Of a DNA stretch of 64,000 bases, positions 19,075 to 29,231 are shown one piece after another; position 1 is the first letter of the stretch, and each line of letters starts with the position of its first letter. The notes beneath the pieces were generated by a model that had not been told where the DNA came from, searched no databases, and saw only the letters and a program-made list of their open reading frames with translations. Location: contig NZ_PUHY01000006.1 in NCBI RefSeq assembly GCF_002967765.1, positions 124,001 to 188,000 on the forward strand, given 5' to 3'. The stretch is from Blastopirellula marina. Its GTDB lineage: Bacteria > Planctomycetota > Planctomycetia > Pirellulales > Pirellulaceae. Both the position numbers and the translations under genes were made by a program.

Positions 19075-20430
19075 ATGTTTGGCCTGATTCCCGCGTCGCT
19101 CTTTTCCTTCTTTTCCCGATCCAAGACCGTTGAGCCGGTGGCTTGCGATAATCGAAACGATGCCTTGCTGGCGGCAATTGATCGCTCGGCCCTGCTAATC
19201 GAACTCGATCTCTCAGGACGGGTGCTCACGGCTAACGACAACTTCCTGGAAAAGTTCGGCTACACGCTTCAAGAATTACAGGGGAAGCATCACCGCAAGC
19301 TAGTCTTCGAGCGATATGCTGCGAGTGACGAATATCGTTCGTTTTGGCAGGAGCTAAAGTCGGGAACGTTCCAATCTGGTACCTTCGAGCGAATTGCCAA
19401 GGATGGGTCTACGGTGCTGCTTCAAGCCACTTACAATCCGGTTTGCGACGAAGTTGGCAAGCCGATCAAGATTCTGAAGATCGCAACCGATATCAGCCAG
19501 CAACTCGAGGAACGGCGAGAAGAAACACGTCAGCGGAACATGATCGAGAATCTACCTCTCAACATCATGTTCGCCGACCGTGATCTGATTATCCGTTATA
19601 TCAATCCGACATCGCTTCGGACTTTCCAAAAAATTCAGCACTTGCTGCCCGTTTCCATCGACCAAATTGTCGGTTCCTCGATCGGCCTGTTCCATCAAGA
19701 TCCAAGCCATCAAGCGAGGCTGCTAAGCGACCCAAAGAACCTTCCTCTGCAAACACAATTTCAGCTGGGTGACGAGACGATCGAACTGAACGTCTGTGCC
19801 ATCTACGACCAGGCAAGCCAGTACATCGGGCCGATGGCATCGTGGAACATCATCACCGAGCAGACTCAAATTCGAGGGCAAATTGGGTCGCTGGCGGACG
19901 TCGGGCACACGGTTGCCGGTAACGTGGGAGAAATGGCGGCCGCGATCGAAGAGATCAGCGACCGAATCAGTCGCAACGCGGAACTCGCTCAGGAAACGGA
20001 TGAAGAAGTGGTTTCTGCAGGAACCTCGATTCGTCAGCTTTCCGATTGCAGCCAAGAGATCGACGGCATCGTTATGGCGATCCGCGAATTGGCTGAACAA
20101 ACCAATCTGTTGGCCTTGAATGCTACCATCGAAGCGGCCAGGGCGGGGGAAGCCGGGCGCAGCTTTGCGGTGGTCGCCTCAGAAGTAAAATCGTTGGCAA
20201 CAAGCACGTCGGCCGCTACCAAGGATATTGCCGACCGTGTGGCGAGGATTCGTCAAAATATTGATTCGGTGGTCTCGGCCAACGATCATATTACGTCGAG
20301 CGTCGCGGAAGTGAACCTAAATACCAACACCGTCGCCGCCGCGATTGAAGAGCAAGGCGCCATCGTCCACGGCATGAAGAGCACCGCTGACCACCTGGTC
20401 CACTTGGCGGAAGAGCTAAAGAAGCTGTAA
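19075..20430 (+). CDS. soluble PAS-containing methyl-accepting chemotaxis protein
   Basis: 451 residues, with two PAS-like sensor domains (about residues 30-145 and 155-262) followed by a short receptor signalling domain. The hairpin tip is well conserved: [23 protein letters not shown], with the following [12 protein letters not shown] region. No membrane helix or signal peptide is present, so the receptor is cytoplasmic. The first PAS has the FGYTLQEL pattern and a PAC-like [10 protein letters not shown]. The helical arms are short, so it belongs to a short-armed receptor class. No cheA or cheW gene is close. A cheB lies 24 kb away. The ligand or cofactor is unknown. Confidence 0.9.
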   Translation: MFGLIPASLFSFFSRSKTVEPVACDNRNDALLAAIDRSALLIELDLSGRVLTANDNFLEKFGYTLQELQGKHHRKLVFERYAASDEYRSFWQELKSGTFQSGTFERIAKDGSTVLLQATYNPVCDEVGKPIKILKIATDISQQLEERREETRQRNMIENLPLNIMFADRDLIIRYINPTSLRTFQKIQHLLPVSIDQIVGSSIGLFHQDPSHQARLLSDPKNLPLQTQFQLGDETIELNVCAIYDQASQYIGPMASWNIITEQTQIRGQIGSLADVGHTVAGNVGEMAAAIEEISDRISRNAELAQETDEEVVSAGTSIRQLSDCSQEIDGIVMAIRELAEQTNLLALNATIEAARAGEAGRSFAVVASEVKSLATSTSAATKDIADRVARIRQNIDSVVSANDHITSSVAEVNLNTNTVAAAIEEQGAIVHGMKSTADHLVHLAEELKKL

Positions 20431-20511
20431 GGACCTGAACCTTCTTCCGCGTTGGCGCGTCTCCTAAGTTCAAGCCCTTACCCTTGAACTGACACTGAAT
20501 CGGAGACCATC

Positions 20512-22698
20512 GTGGACCACTCCGAAGTCTTCGACGCGTTGCGCGAGATTTTAGCCAAAACGAAGATTCCCTGGCGTGAGATTCGCGAAGGACTCGTCCT
20601 CGAGTTTGTCGATGGCTGTGACATCTTTCTGGTCGACGATCGAGCGATCGAGGCTTCCCGTAAGAAAACCGCGCAAGCTGTCGCTGTCGATTTATTGGCG
20701 GCTTTTCAGAAACTCGATAAGCGCCGCACAGCAGTCCTGTTGGGACTACGACACTGGGCTTCTGAAACCGACTGCGCCATCGCTTTTAGCAGTTCGGGAA
20801 GCTGGGCGTTGGAACAGCATGGAGGAACTTCTTTCCTCCATGTCGGTCACTCCCTCACCGATTTGATCCGTAATCAGGGAGCGGAATCCGCGCTGCAACA
20901 ACTCTTGAAGCAGCACTACTTTGATGCCCCGACGGTGGCCGATCTTCGTCGACTGATCGCCTACAAGACGCCTCCTCGCGAGGAACGTCCAACCCAGAAT
21001 GATCCTGATGAACTCGCTGTACACCTCAAGGAAATGATGCGCACGCGAACCGACGAGGAATTGCAGGAGGCACGCCTCACTCATCGTCGCAAGAGATCTC
21101 AGTACGATCTCGCAGAGCGACTACGCGAACGCCTAGGCGAAGAGCGAGTTAACGTGGGCTGTTGCCTTCCAAAAGATATCATCCAAATCGATTTTACGGA
21201 CGGCGAGAGCTTCTTTGCCTTTCATAGTTCACCCGCGCACTTGAAGAAATTGGTCTCCCAGCATGGCACTATCGAAGCGGTCGTCGACTATCTGCATAAC
21301 AAGTTCACCCGAATCGATCAGGCCCGTATTCAGACATTGCAGGCATTGGATAGCCTGCTCGCTAATCGCGGGTGTTTCAAGGATGATTCCCAGTGGAATC
21401 GAGAAGGATGGTGGTACGGCACGTCTCATCAGCAATACCACGTCGATCCCGGAGTGCCTCTTACTCGCAAGCTGAATCGGCAGTCGCGAGCCGAATTCAT
21501 TCAGAAGTGGTGCGAGGAAAACCAGGTCGCTCCAACCGTTTCGATCGAAGAGATCGAAGCTGCGTTGACTCAACCCCCATCCGAAATACCTCGACGCATG
21601 CTGCCGCCAGTGTCGTACGAGGCAGGTCCGCAAATTCCCCAGTTGGAATCGTGGAACTTCATGCACGTTGATCAGGTCGCGAGAGAATGGATCGATACCT
21701 TTCGCACTGAAGCCGAGAAACCAGAAACGAAACAGCAAACGTTCCCGATAGGAACGCTTCACTATTGGGACGAACCACAGTGGTTCGCCAGAGAAAGCGA
21801 TACCTGGGTGGACGATGCATGGTGGATTGAACGCGCAGGCCTTGCTTGGGAAGCGGCCGAGGCGCGTCGCAAACCATACATAGCTTCCCAGCAATCTGCG
21901 ACCATTTTGCTGGCCTATGGTGATGATCGTCCACGAGAACGGGTGATCAAACGCTATCAAGAGATGGGCTTTTATCATCCCGAAGCGATCGAGGATGGCT
22001 TGGCATGGGTACTCGAAGGGGAACTCCCCTGGTCGATGCTCGACTATGACGACTTCGAGTTCCCCGTTCAACTTGGGAAAGTTCCGCCGCAGCAGGCACG
22101 ACGAGTTGCAATCGAACTACGTGAGGCGTTAGATAACGATTCAAACGAATTAAATGATGTCGACGACTTTGATGCACTGCGTAATTTTGCCAAAGTCGAT
22201 CGTCTCTCGGCCGAAGAGTGGCTCGCCCCGCATGAGATCGAACAGGTACACCAGTGGTGCTTGTGTTGGGCATCCGCGACCGATGACCCGGCGCAGTTTT
22301 GGGATACTTATCCTTTGCAGATCGCGACAACGTTCGCTTGGACCGATGTCGCCGACCGCATCGAACAAAATCCGATTACGCCGACTAGCTTGCTAAGTGG
22401 TGAACCTGGTAGTTGGTATTTGGCAGACTTTGTCCTTTGGCTCAGCCGACTAAATCCAAACCGTTATGCGGCACGCTGGGCAGCTTACCTGCTGGCAGTG
22501 AACGCGGAGGCGGCCTCGCATCAATCGGTGGCCAAGATCACCAATGACTTGTTCCGCGGATCGAACAAGAAGCTATTCCCTGATCAGAACGAGGTAATTC
22601 GCGAACTAACGGTGGGACACATAAAAGCCCAGCGAGCTCGAAAGCTGGCTGCAGCAATTGCGTGGCACCGCTGCCGCGAAGCTGGCACGATCGGCTAG
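20512..22698 (+). CDS. large hypothetical protein, no recognised domain
   Basis: 728 residues starting at a GTG at 20512, with no signal peptide or membrane segment, so probably cytoplasmic. The composition is acidic and tryptophan-rich, with stretches such as WW-YGTSHQQYH and DDAWWIERAGLAW. The first ~150 residues resemble a compact α/β region. The middle (about 190-330) has many charged helices. I can identify no motif. The next gene, 60 bp downstream on the same strand, is a small CxxC protein, so the two may be a unit. It could be planctomycete-specific. Confidence 0.6.
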   Translation: MDHSEVFDALREILAKTKIPWREIREGLVLEFVDGCDIFLVDDRAIEASRKKTAQAVAVDLLAAFQKLDKRRTAVLLGLRHWASETDCAIAFSSSGSWALEQHGGTSFLHVGHSLTDLIRNQGAESALQQLLKQHYFDAPTVADLRRLIAYKTPPREERPTQNDPDELAVHLKEMMRTRTDEELQEARLTHRRKRSQYDLAERLRERLGEERVNVGCCLPKDIIQIDFTDGESFFAFHSSPAHLKKLVSQHGTIEAVVDYLHNKFTRIDQARIQTLQALDSLLANRGCFKDDSQWNREGWWYGTSHQQYHVDPGVPLTRKLNRQSRAEFIQKWCEENQVAPTVSIEEIEAALTQPPSEIPRRMLPPVSYEAGPQIPQLESWNFMHVDQVAREWIDTFRTEAEKPETKQQTFPIGTLHYWDEPQWFARESDTWVDDAWWIERAGLAWEAAEARRKPYIASQQSATILLAYGDDRPRERVIKRYQEMGFYHPEAIEDGLAWVLEGELPWSMLDYDDFEFPVQLGKVPPQQARRVAIELREALDNDSNELNDVDDFDALRNFAKVDRLSAEEWLAPHEIEQVHQWCLCWASATDDPAQFWDTYPLQIATTFAWTDVADRIEQNPITPTSLLSGEPGSWYLADFVLWLSRLNPNRYAARWAAYLLAVNAEAASHQSVAKITNDLFRGSNKKLFPDQNEVIRELTVGHIKAQRARKLAAAIAWHRCREAGTIG

Positions 22699-22758
22699 AA
22701 TGAAACAAGCCAAGAAAATCACTTTCCCGATAATCTGTTTCAGCAAGACTTTAGCTTC

Positions 22759-23118
22759 ATGGCAAAGTGCGACGAAGGTTATTTGTGCGATGTTTGCGGC
22801 CAGCCGGTCGAGCGGTTGTTCGAGAGCGATCTCTATCTACGTTACGTGGTTGGCATGCTCGATCCGGAAGTGCTCCACACCACGCCAGAACGGCACGTAA
22901 AGTGCAACCCGGCTCTGGCCCAGTTCATCGTGCACGAAAAATTCAAACCGGTTGAGTGCCCAGGAGATTTCGATAAGCGAAACCTGGATGCGGCGTTCGT
23001 TGCCGAGCGAGAAGCGTTGGTCACACGTGGATACGAGCGTCTACGCGAACTGGCGAGGCTTGATTTGCCAATTGTCGATTACCCGCTACCCGAGTTCCGC
23101 GGGAAATTCGCCAAGTAG
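22759..23118 (+). CDS. small CxxC-containing hypothetical protein
   Basis: 119 residues from the ATG at 22759. An N-terminal CDVCG (C10, C13) and later lone cysteines (about C49 and C66) could bind zinc. The rest is mixed helix/strand with no known domain. It has no signal peptide. It follows the 728-residue unknown gene by 60 bp and is convergent with the ROK kinase gene, whose stop is only seven bases away. Function unknown. Confidence 0.65.
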   Translation: MAKCDEGYLCDVCGQPVERLFESDLYLRYVVGMLDPEVLHTTPERHVKCNPALAQFIVHEKFKPVECPGDFDKRNLDAAFVAEREALVTRGYERLRELARLDLPIVDYPLPEFRGKFAK

Positions 23119-23124
23119 ATCTCA

Positions 23125-24087
23125 CTACTTTTCGAGTGACTGTTTCGCCAGCAAGAGAGCCCCTTGGACCACAACAGATTCGCCTAGCGCCGCTGGAACA
23201 ATCTCGTAGCTCTTGGCCAGTGGCGGGAAGACGAAGGAATCGACATGCTGTTTGAGCGGAATCAGGAATAATTCCTCTGGCATCATCGCCACGCCCCCGC
23301 CAACAACGATCACTTCGGGGGCCATCAACGTAATTACCTGAGCGATTGCCCAACCCAGGGTTTCGACGGCATCGGCAAGCACCGTGCGACACATGTTGCT
23401 GCCAGCTTGAGCCGCTTCGACAATCTCGCGCGTGGTCAACGAGGTGAAATCACCATCGCAGGCATCGAGCAGACTTTGGTATTCGTCATCCTGATCTTCT
23501 TCGTCAAGATTCTTCAGCCAGTCCTTGAGTCGCTGTGCGATCCCGAAACCACTTGACTCCGCCTCGACGGTCTCATCAGTTTCCTTGTAGCCAATACCTG
23601 GTCGCAGATGACCGATCTCGGCGAAAGCAGGACGCGAGCCACCCATGAGTTGGCCATCGACTACATAGCCTCCGCCAATTCCGCTGCCAACAGTGACGTA
23701 GAACGAACTTTGACACCCCTGCCCTGCACCGATTGTTGCTTCGGCAAGGGCGGCCGCATCACAGTCGTTGCGGATTGTTGTCGGCAAGCCGAAACGATCT
23801 CGACACCAATGGGCGAGTGGAAACTGATCCCACCCTTCCACTTGATGACTGGTGGTAACGATACCGGTCTTCGCATCGAGCGGTCCGCCAAATCCAATTC
23901 CGATCGCGTCGGCCATGTGCTCTGCTTGAAGCGAGTGAATCAGTGCTTCCAACTGGCGGCGAATTCCTTCCGCCCCGTTTGACGGAACGATATCTTCGCG
24001 CAAGCTGCAAATTGGTTCGAGACTATCCGCTTCGGCCAATGCAACTTGCAGTTTCGTACCACCAATTTCGACGCCAATTACCTTCAT
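23125..24087 (-). CDS. ROK-family sugar kinase lacking the usual zinc motif
   Basis: 320 residues. The phosphate-binding loop is EIGGTK (usually DIGGTK). The catalytic Asp region is RNDCDAAALAEA, and EIGHLRPG follows the second conserved block. Normal ROK proteins then have a CxCGxxGCxE zinc site, but here that region holds no cysteine. A second glycine loop, VVGGGVAM, matches the adenosine motif. ROK kinases phosphorylate glucose, N-acetylmannosamine or related sugars. The ATG overlaps the stop of the SIS isomerase gene by four bases, so the two are translationally coupled, with the MFS gene upstream. No DNA-binding head is present. Confidence 0.85.
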   Translation of the reverse strand: MKVIGVEIGGTKLQVALAEADSLEPICSLREDIVPSNGAEGIRRQLEALIHSLQAEHMADAIGIGFGGPLDAKTGIVTTSHQVEGWDQFPLAHWCRDRFGLPTTIRNDCDAAALAEATIGAGQGCQSSFYVTVGSGIGGGYVVDGQLMGGSRPAFAEIGHLRPGIGYKETDETVEAESSGFGIAQRLKDWLKNLDEEDQDDEYQSLLDACDGDFTSLTTREIVEAAQAGSNMCRTVLADAVETLGWAIAQVITLMAPEVIVVGGGVAMMPEELFLIPLKQHVDSFVFPPLAKSYEIVPAALGESVVVQGALLLAKQSLEK

Positions 24088-24692
24088 TTGGCGTAGCGTC
24101 CTTCGCTGTTGATCCGAGCGAATACATCATTCAACACCCAGTGGAAAATAGCCAAGTGAATACTTTCGACCATTCCCATGTCATCCAGAGGCACGTGGAA
24201 GCTATGCTGAGCCATATCGCGAAGCTTGCCGCCGCCGTAACCAGTCAGGCCAAGCGTCTTGAGGCCGTGTCGATTCGACCAATCGACCGCCTTCAAGATG
24301 TTATCGCTATTGCCACTACCACTGATCGCCAGCAGGACATCCCCTTCTTGGCCGTAGTTCATCAGCTGCTGTAGGAAGATTTGGTCATAGCCAACATCAT
24401 TACCGACGGCCATAATCCAACCAACGTTATCGGTCAGACTCAACACCTTTAGGCGACGGAGCGATTCATCCCCTAAGTCTTTCTCATGCAACGAGCTTTT
24501 ACCCAAGTCCTCTGCCATGTGGCTGGCATTACATCCGCTGCCGCCGTTGCCAATGATGTAGACGAAGTTGCCACTTTCGTAAGCGCCGTAGACCAAGTCA
24601 GCCCACTTCTTGATTTGGTCCTGATCCAGGTTATCCAATTCCGCTTTGAAGCGATCTACATACGAGGCAATGTCGAGCGAAGCTCCGAGCAT
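24084..24692 (-). CDS. SIS-domain phosphosugar isomerase, GmhA-like
   Basis: 202 residues starting at the ATG at 24690-24692 with AAGGA upstream. The SIS domain carries GNGGSGCNASHMAEDL, which matches the sedoheptulose-7-phosphate isomerase pattern (GNGGSAxxAxHxAxEL), and SGSGNSDNI, a second phosphate-binding loop. GmhA makes the heptose precursor for outer-membrane lipopolysaccharide. Other SIS proteins act on phosphorylated amino sugars, so the substrate is not certain. It lies 12 bp after the MFS transporter and overlaps the ROK kinase by four bases. The trio likely acts on one sugar or in one envelope pathway. Confidence 0.85.
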   Translation of the reverse strand: MLGASLDIASYVDRFKAELDNLDQDQIKKWADLVYGAYESGNFVYIIGNGGSGCNASHMAEDLGKSSLHEKDLGDESLRRLKVLSLTDNVGWIMAVGNDVGYDQIFLQQLMNYGQEGDVLLAISGSGNSDNILKAVDWSNRHGLKTLGLTGYGGGKLRDMAQHSFHVPLDDMGMVESIHLAIFHWVLNDVFARINSEGRYAK

Positions 24693-24704
24693 GATAGTTT
24701 GTCC

Positions 24705-26036
24705 TTAATCGTTTAACGCTTCCGAATGGGGGTGATACAGAATTGCGACCGGAAGCATGATTAGCATTGTAAATCCAAAAAGGTAACACCGGGGTAGGTC
24801 ACCGCCCGCGATCAGAATCCGATCGAAGACCGAATACAAGAGCCCCGATAGAAAGATGGCCAGCCAGTTCGCTCGCGACATCTCGGCAATGACCTGCCCC
24901 TTTTGATCCTCAGGGGCTTTCGCTTGAAGGTATACCTGAATCGGGACCGAAAACATCCCGGTGAATATGCCTAATAGGATGAGCACCGGCAAGCTCCCCC
25001 ACAGTCCCAACATATGACCATGATTGCTTCCTGGTGTGGCCATTAAACCAAGACAAAACAAAATTCCCCAAGCTCCGATCTGCACGAGTCGGAATTCAAT
25101 CTTGCCGCTGGAAAGGACACCAGCCAGCATGCAGCCGATTCCGATCCCTAAGCCAATTGCTCCACCTAGCCAACTGGTTTGAGCATCGGAAAGCTCGAGT
25201 TGGACCTTGCCTAACGAGTTCACGCCTTGCTGAACAATCCCGGCACATAGCCAGAACATGCACGAAGCCAAAAGCGCTTTGAGGATTGAGTGATCCTGCA
25301 TGAACAAGCGTAGCGTCTTCTTTGGGATACCAGCCGCTTGCAACGTAAATCTGGCTTCTGGCGTAGCTGGTGGCGTCCGGCGAATCGGAATCGTCGTCAG
25401 CGTACCGACAATCGCCACTCCGACACAAACGAGCGAAGCCATCCACAAGTTGCCTGGAAGCCAATCACTCAAAAAACCAGCTAAGACCGTTCCGAAGATA
25501 ATCGCCAGGAAAGTCGTCATCAGGAATACGCCGTTGACCTTTGGCAAATCTCGGCCATGAAACAGCTCTGGCAGAATTCCGTACTTCGCTGGGGCGAATA
25601 GTGTGCTTTGAAAGCCCATGAACGCGAGGACGACCATAAGTCCGGTCATGCCAAACTGGTCATACCAAAAGAACGCGATCACCCCCATCGCCATCGCTAC
25701 GATCTCCATGACCTTCGAGATGACGATGATATGTGTCTTGCTGAACTTGTCAGCCAAAAAGCCAGTCGGCCCGGCAAACAGCACGAATGGGGCAGCAAAC
25801 ACGACCATGGCCAAGCCTTGATAGTCGGTTGCATCCTTCCCTTGCAGTGCCTGGTTCACCGCCACCAACAACAACAGTTGCTTGAAGATATTGTCGTTGA
25901 ATGCTCCAAAGAACTGGGTCGACGTAGTCGCCCAAAACGAGGGGTCACCGGAAAGACGATCAGGGATCGTCTCCGATAGCTGGCCACCTTCCTGGGGCGT
26001 TTCGTACGGATTAGTCTTCGCGTCCATGGAGGGCAT
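24705..26036 (-). CDS. MFS transporter, LplT-like
   Basis: About 443 residues with twelve predicted membrane helices. ATGs at 26036 and 26027 are both possible starts. The N-terminal FWATTSTQFFGAFNDNIFKQL is characteristic of the LplT/Aas-type MFS group that flips lysophospholipids, where FxxAFNDN lies in helix 1. A second signature is FLADKFSK between helices 2 and 3. An LPS- or lipid-related substrate would suit the next two genes, but that is an inference. It is first in a three-gene minus-strand unit, after a probable thiC terminator. Confidence 0.85.
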   Translation of the reverse strand: MPSMDAKTNPYETPQEGGQLSETIPDRLSGDPSFWATTSTQFFGAFNDNIFKQLLLLVAVNQALQGKDATDYQGLAMVVFAAPFVLFAGPTGFLADKFSKTHIIVISKVMEIVAMAMGVIAFFWYDQFGMTGLMVVLAFMGFQSTLFAPAKYGILPELFHGRDLPKVNGVFLMTTFLAIIFGTVLAGFLSDWLPGNLWMASLVCVGVAIVGTLTTIPIRRTPPATPEARFTLQAAGIPKKTLRLFMQDHSILKALLASCMFWLCAGIVQQGVNSLGKVQLELSDAQTSWLGGAIGLGIGIGCMLAGVLSSGKIEFRLVQIGAWGILFCLGLMATPGSNHGHMLGLWGSLPVLILLGIFTGMFSVPIQVYLQAKAPEDQKGQVIAEMSRANWLAIFLSGLLYSVFDRILIAGGDLPRCYLFGFTMLIMLPVAILYHPHSEALND

Positions 26037-26076
26037 TATCAACGTTTGAGGGAAGTCGTCCTAGGCGAATGCGCAT

Positions 26077-26106
26077 AGAAAACGCGGTCAAACTGGCTGA
26101 CCGCGT
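26077..26106 (-). terminator. intrinsic terminator after thiC
   Basis: ACGCGGTCA and TGACCGCGT (26082-26090 with 26098-26106) form a perfect nine-base stem with a seven-base loop. On the minus strand four U follow. It lies 63 bp past the thiC stop, in front of the MFS operon. Confidence 0.75.
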
Positions 26107-26169
26107 CATATTTTCTAAAAGATTCCCAATCGGCCCCTCATTGTGACTTCCTCAGAGCCGATGAGGAGC

Positions 26170-27522
<1,353 letters not shown>

Positions 27523-27523
27523 T

Positions 27524-27538
27524 CAGGCCGCCGGCCTG
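27524..27538 (-). promoter_or_regulatory. perfect hairpin in the thiC leader
   Basis: CAGGCC-gcc-GGCCTG forms a six-base GC-rich hairpin 20 bases before the thiC start codon, close to a GAGGA ribosome site. It could affect ribosome access. A TPP riboswitch core was looked for and not found. Confidence 0.35.
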
Positions 27539-27601
27539 TTTCGCGTAGCGCGGCGCGTGTGCGTAACCGCTGGATTATCAAAGCCTTTCGCTTCTCGGTT
27601 C

Positions 27602-27629
27602 ATCGTATCGAGTCCCCCCTGCATGTCAA
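27602..27629 (-). promoter_or_regulatory. sigma-70-like promoter for thiC
   Basis: Minus-strand TTGACA (27624-27629) and TACGAT (27602-27607) with 16-base spacing, a near-consensus match. It sits just past the cytochrome gene stop at 27680, so thiC appears to be transcribed separately. Confidence 0.6.
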
Positions 27630-27679
27630 TCTGGCATCAGGGCAATCCAGGGACGGAAAGGGACGTTTTCACCCCAAAA

Positions 27680-29035
27680 CTAGAGGGTTTTCAGATACTC
27701 CAGCACAACGTCTTTTTCCTCTTCCGTGAGGTTGTTGGGGTAGTCATGTCCTGTGGCACTCTTACCGAAGCGAGACGTATCGAAAACCTCTCGCTTATCG
27801 ATCGCATGAAGTCCTTTGGGAACTTCCGTCAATTGCTTGGTGGTAATCCCCATCCGTTGATGATTGTATGACTTACCATCCCACTGCCAGATTTTGGGAC
27901 GTTGTTCAGGATGCAAGACATGCCACAAAGTTGGAACCGATCCGTTATGGAAGTAAGGAGCGGAGGCCCAGACGCCACTGAGTGGCGGCGCCACGTAACC
28001 CTCCGGATCGGCGATCAGACCTTCTTTATCGCCGTAGTTATTGAACCAGCTCTTGCCGTAAACCTGTCGGTGCTCTGGAGAAAGGGCATCGAGTCGGGCT
28101 CGGTCCGTCGCGATATCGTCGATCGGAATCATTCGCTGCGGATAGCTGGCGTTCTCGCCGTAGGTTCCATGGCATTCACTGCAGTTCTTATTGAAAACAA
28201 TCCGTCCGGCCGCGACCTTCTTCTCGTCAATCTCGCCGGCATACTTGGGCGGCTCAAGCGAGCTTAGGTAGGCGTAAACATCGCGGAAATCATCTTCTCG
28301 GGCTGGAAACGACTTGGCACCGTTCGACCGTACCATCGTGAACTGCAAGAGAGCTCGGTGTCCTTTGGGTGCGAAACCATCGATATAGATGTTTTCTTTC
28401 TGCGAAAAGTGCCACCACGGCGGTGGCTCCATATCGTGATGGAGCATTCGCGGGAAACTTGCACCAGGCACGAAGTTGAGGTCCGCGTCACGGAGCGAAA
28501 TCAGGGCGACGCCGAAATTCACCGCGTTGGTCGTCCCTTTGTTATCCCCCATCGGAAAGACCAGAGAACTGTAATCGGTGGTCACCATTTTCTTACCCAG
28601 CAGGGCCTTCGTCAGTCGAATATCATCAGTGATCCCAGCGAAGTCGAACCGATTGTTGGGTAAGCCTGGGACTGGCTTCCCTTCAACTTCCCCCCCGTGG
28701 CAAGAGAAACAATTGAGCGTCCAATTTCCCCTTTTGTCGACGACATATTGAAGCGGCTTGGCTGGGTCTTCCGGCCGACCGGTGAGCCCATACCGGTCGA
28801 ACGCCATCTGTCGCCGCTCGTCAGTTGAAGCCTTTTCTGCTTTGCTCCGCAGGGGCTCGGGCCAGATTCGCCAAACATTATCGAAAGTCTCTTGGTCGAA
28901 ATAGGGGGGCAAATAGGTCGTGTTGATGAGGTGATCGTAGCCTGCCGCAGCATCCGGTTCCCTAGCCTCGCCAGGGCCAACCGCAATCAGCAATCCCAGA
29001 ATGCCGAGAATCAGAAAAGTGGTTTGCCGTATCAT
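27680..29035 (-). CDS. secreted diheme c-type cytochrome
   Basis: 451 residues with a signal peptide (residues 1-24, ending PGEA). Two CxxCH heme sites are visible: CFSCH (C109-H113) and CSECH (C285-H289). Between them is a region with GTTNAVNFGVALIS and PPPWWH, and after the second heme FHNGSVPTLWHVLHP. This layout resembles c-type cytochromes and di-heme peroxidase relatives found in planctomycetes. Activity is uncertain: peroxidase or electron carrier. The gene is divergent from the flavoprotein gene. Confidence 0.85.
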   Translation of the reverse strand: MIRQTTFLILGILGLLIAVGPGEAREPDAAAGYDHLINTTYLPPYFDQETFDNVWRIWPEPLRSKAEKASTDERRQMAFDRYGLTGRPEDPAKPLQYVVDKRGNWTLNCFSCHGGEVEGKPVPGLPNNRFDFAGITDDIRLTKALLGKKMVTTDYSSLVFPMGDNKGTTNAVNFGVALISLRDADLNFVPGASFPRMLHHDMEPPPWWHFSQKENIYIDGFAPKGHRALLQFTMVRSNGAKSFPAREDDFRDVYAYLSSLEPPKYAGEIDEKKVAAGRIVFNKNCSECHGTYGENASYPQRMIPIDDIATDRARLDALSPEHRQVYGKSWFNNYGDKEGLIADPEGYVAPPLSGVWASAPYFHNGSVPTLWHVLHPEQRPKIWQWDGKSYNHQRMGITTKQLTEVPKGLHAIDKREVFDTSRFGKSATGHDYPNNLTEEEKDVVLEYLKTL

Positions 29036-29231
29036 TACTTCCGCACGATCTCATTGAGTGAGGGGAAATCGACTGCCGCGACTGCGATGAGAACCGAATT
29101 CCTTCTCTCAAGGCAACCGCGACCTCGATTATAGGAAATCAGGGGATTGCTCGGCCAGCCAAACGTCCAGCCCACTTGCCAGTTGCCAGCTAGGAATCCA
29201 CATTACAGGTCAACCGAGCGGAGGGTATGGA

